From positions 1-44,005 of the forward strand of contig NZ_JFYL01000020.1 in NCBI RefSeq assembly GCF_000632455.1: a stretch of 44,005 bases of DNA, written 5' to 3'. The stretch comes from Acinetobacter sp. Ver3 (lineage in GTDB: Bacteria > Pseudomonadota > Gammaproteobacteria > Pseudomonadales > Moraxellaceae). The translations under genes were made by a program, and so were the position numbers. Shown one piece after another: positions 42,528 through 44,005 of this stretch (the stretch's first letter is position 1; every line of letters starts with the position of its first letter). Below the pieces are notes generated by a model that did not search any database, was not told the DNA's origin, and saw nothing but the letters and a program-made list of their open reading frames with translations.

Positions 42528-43048
42528 GAAACCTCCTTGTACTCAGGCCATTCATTAAATTGTCCCTTGCAAAACAACAGTGGACGTTGATTACTGTGAC
42601 GACATTGCTCAATTTTTCCTAAGAAAATTTGATGATCACCTGCTTCAATTTGTTGAGCTCTTTTACAAATAAATTGCACTACACAATCTTCTAAAACAGG
42701 AGCTTTTGAAGCTTGAATATTCCACGTACCATACTGAAATTTATCTGCTATTGGCTTAGCGAAGTTCAAACCTACTTCCTGCTGATGTGCACCTAAAATA
42801 TTAATGGCGAAGTATTCAGCACTTTCAAAAATAGATCGGCTTGGAGAATAATTGACTAAACTCCATAACACCAATGCAGGATCTAAAGACACTGAACTAA
42901 AGGAATTAATCGTCAACCCTACAGGTTGTTGATCTTGGTCTAAGCAAGTGACAATCGCGACACCAGTGGCAAAACCGCCGAAGGCCTGCCGAAGCGCTTT
43001 CGCTTCAGCTAGGTCAACGTCCTGCCACAAAACTTCAGGCAGCTGCAT
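42524..43048 (-). CDS. Flavin reductase (StyB/HpaC-like)
   Basis: A 174-residue NAD(P)H:flavin oxidoreductase of the two-component monooxygenase type. Motifs are LRQAFGGFATGVAIVTC, PVGLTINSFSSVSLDPALVLWSL, SIFESAEYFAINIL and the C-terminal AGDHQIFLGKIEQC (GDH of the flavin site). It should supply FADH2 to the neighbouring StyA-like monooxygenase. The start is set at 43048 because AGGAG lies 7 bases before it; it overlaps the monooxygenase gene by 14 bases, consistent with coupling. Confidence 0.9.
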   Translation of the reverse strand: MQLPEVLWQDVDLAEAKALRQAFGGFATGVAIVTCLDQDQQPVGLTINSFSSVSLDPALVLWSLVNYSPSRSIFESAEYFAINILGAHQQEVGLNFAKPIADKFQYGTWNIQASKAPVLEDCVVQFICKRAQQIEAGDHQIFLGKIEQCRHSNQRPLLFCKGQFNEWPEYKEVS

Positions 43049-44005
43049 GTTGAAACTCCTCACGTGACAGATATTCTTTAGCCCCTTCTGCACCATCTAC
43101 GGCTGGCCAGAAACCGCACGGGTTGTTGAAATGCCCCATAAAGTCATCCGCAATCGCTTGGTTCTGCGAGGCTGCAGCTAATACTTGTAATAAGCTCTCA
43201 CTTGGTGGATTTAACAATAGATTCGTGAATTCAGTCGTATAGCGACCTGACTTTTCCCAGAATTGCTCGAATACTTCTGTCATCCAATCTGCACTAAAGT
43301 CTTCATCACCTCGTGCTAAAATCGCAGCTAAATAATGCTCCACCATACGGGTTGCATTGTTTGCGCCTTGTCCTGCGATTGGATCATTTACAATGACAGT
43401 GTCTCCAATCCCCCAAATTTTTGCACCGTTATCTAAGGTTGCAACAGGATCTCGAACTTCAGGGCGGAATGCACCTTTGAGCCATGCGTTTGGATCACTT
43501 AATTCCATATTATCGACCATACGGAAGCTTTGATCTGGTGTTACTTTGGCAACCGCTTCTTTCATGCGTTGGACCATTTCTTCGCCAGATGTCACATCAT
43601 CGAAGATATCCATTGGACCATTCGGTACACATTCAAATAAGAAACTACGACATGGACCATGCGTGTGACTATAGAATGGCATACTGAAGTATTCGCCTGC
43701 ACCTGCAACAAAATTAAAATGCAAAGTCTGAGATGGTTGACCTTGCCAACTGTTTGGACCGCATAAATCATCACCGACGACGAGTGCTGCAGCCAATTTG
43801 CGAGGAGGAGTGTGATGTACTGAGCGTGATTCGTTGCGTTTGAATAAACTGGTGATATTGCCCTTACCTGCTGCCAAAATCGTCAGATCATTTTCAACAG
43901 TGATTACTTCCAAATCTTCTGGACTGACATTTTGAATGATGAGCTTGCCACCACGGCGCGGATATTCCTCTAACCAACGGTGATATTTGGTTCGTTGGTC
44001 CATGG
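43035..44005 (-). CDS. Styrene/indole monooxygenase-family flavoprotein, 5'-truncated by window end
   Basis: The last 322 or so residues of a StyA-type (group E) FAD monooxygenase; about 90-100 N-terminal residues with the GxGxxG motif lie outside. Matches to StyA include a RGGKL...VSPEDLEVITV...DLTILAAGKG stretch, VRDPVATLDNGAKIWGIGDTVIVNDPIAGQGANNATRM (FAD site), TTEFTNLLLNPP and the end DDFMGHFNNP. Such enzymes epoxidise styrene or oxygenate indole with FADH2 from a partner reductase, here the next gene. The operon of monooxygenase, flavin reductase and SDR resembles indole oxidation clusters (iif/ind) of Acinetobacter and relatives; the substrate remains unproven. Confidence 0.88.
   Translation of the reverse strand, partial: MDQRTKYHRWLEEYPRRGGKLIIQNVSPEDLEVITVENDLTILAAGKGNITSLFKRNESRSVHHTPPRKLAAALVVGDDLCGPNSWQGQPSQTLHFNFVAGAGEYFSMPFYSHTHGPCRSFLFECVPNGPMDIFDDVTSGEEMVQRMKEAVAKVTPDQSFRMVDNMELSDPNAWLKGAFRPEVRDPVATLDNGAKIWGIGDTVIVNDPIAGQGANNATRMVEHYLAAILARGDEDFSADWMTEVFEQFWEKSGRYTTEFTNLLLNPPSESLLQVLAAASQNQAIADDFMGHFNNPCGFWPAVDGAEGAKEYLSREEFQHAAA

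Noticed and set aside
41842..42612. Frames opposite the SDR and flavin reductase genes
   Set aside because: Antisense shadows; no ribosome binding sites or domains.

Overview
The window looks like a chromosomal segment of an Acinetobacter-type gammaproteobacterium. It is AT-rich, its genes carry standard Shine-Dalgarno sequences, and it holds the typical neighbourhoods lgt-thyA-folA, rpmB-rpmG, tonB-exbB-exbD, tatABC and an urease accessory operon. No rRNA, tRNA, CRISPR array, insertion sequence or prophage was recognised by eye. Both ends are cut inside genes: a Sel1-repeat protein at the left and a flavoprotein monooxygenase at the right.

Layout. 1-2.5 kb: Sel1 fragment, GNAT acetyltransferase, rdgB, AEC transporter. 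2.6-6.5 kb: tatABC followed by phoX, a Tat-dependent lipoprotein phosphatase with a strong three-repeat Pho box upstream. 6.5-13.6 kb: NRDE protein, lgt, two small membrane proteins, lipocalin, thyA, folA, DUF4105 protein, META lipoprotein, msrA. 13.6-15.6 kb: tonB-exbB-exbD with a Fur-box-like site. 15.7-19 kb: purU, then a TetR regulator divergent from an aldehyde dehydrogenase, with a near-perfect palindromic operator between them. 19-21.4 kb: rpmB-rpmG and a YbaL-type cation/proton antiporter. 21.4-23.4 kb: small hypothetical genes, a possible double-glycine-leader (microcin-like) precursor in an AT-rich pocket, and an RRM protein. 23.4-32.5 kb: UvrD-like helicase, glycerate kinase, NYN-LOTUS protein, topA, two uncharacterised genes (one PIN/NYN-like) and slyX. 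32.5-38 kb: uup, then ureE-ureF-ureG-ureJ without ureDABC beside them, and an EamA transporter. 38.2-44 kb: a soluble PAS histidine kinase and FixJ-type regulator, convergent with a tightly packed oxygenase operon (StyA/indole-monooxygenase-like protein, flavin reductase, SDR, Rieske ferredoxin, plant-type ferredoxin, FAD/NAD reductase).

How the genes work together. TatABC would export the folded PhoX, Lgt in the same window would lipidate its lipobox cysteine, and PhoB would induce it under phosphate limitation. The right-hand operon looks like an aromatic or indole-type oxidation pathway with its own electron-transfer chain.

The most unusual observation is in that chain. The ferredoxin gene ends in the heptamer A AAA AAG followed at once by a stop. 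The reductase lies in the -1 frame with only a TTG start and no ribosome binding site. A -1 frameshift, or one more A in the run, would give a single BenC-type reductase of about 333 residues. The second candidate novelty is the microcin-like precursor at 22505-22831.
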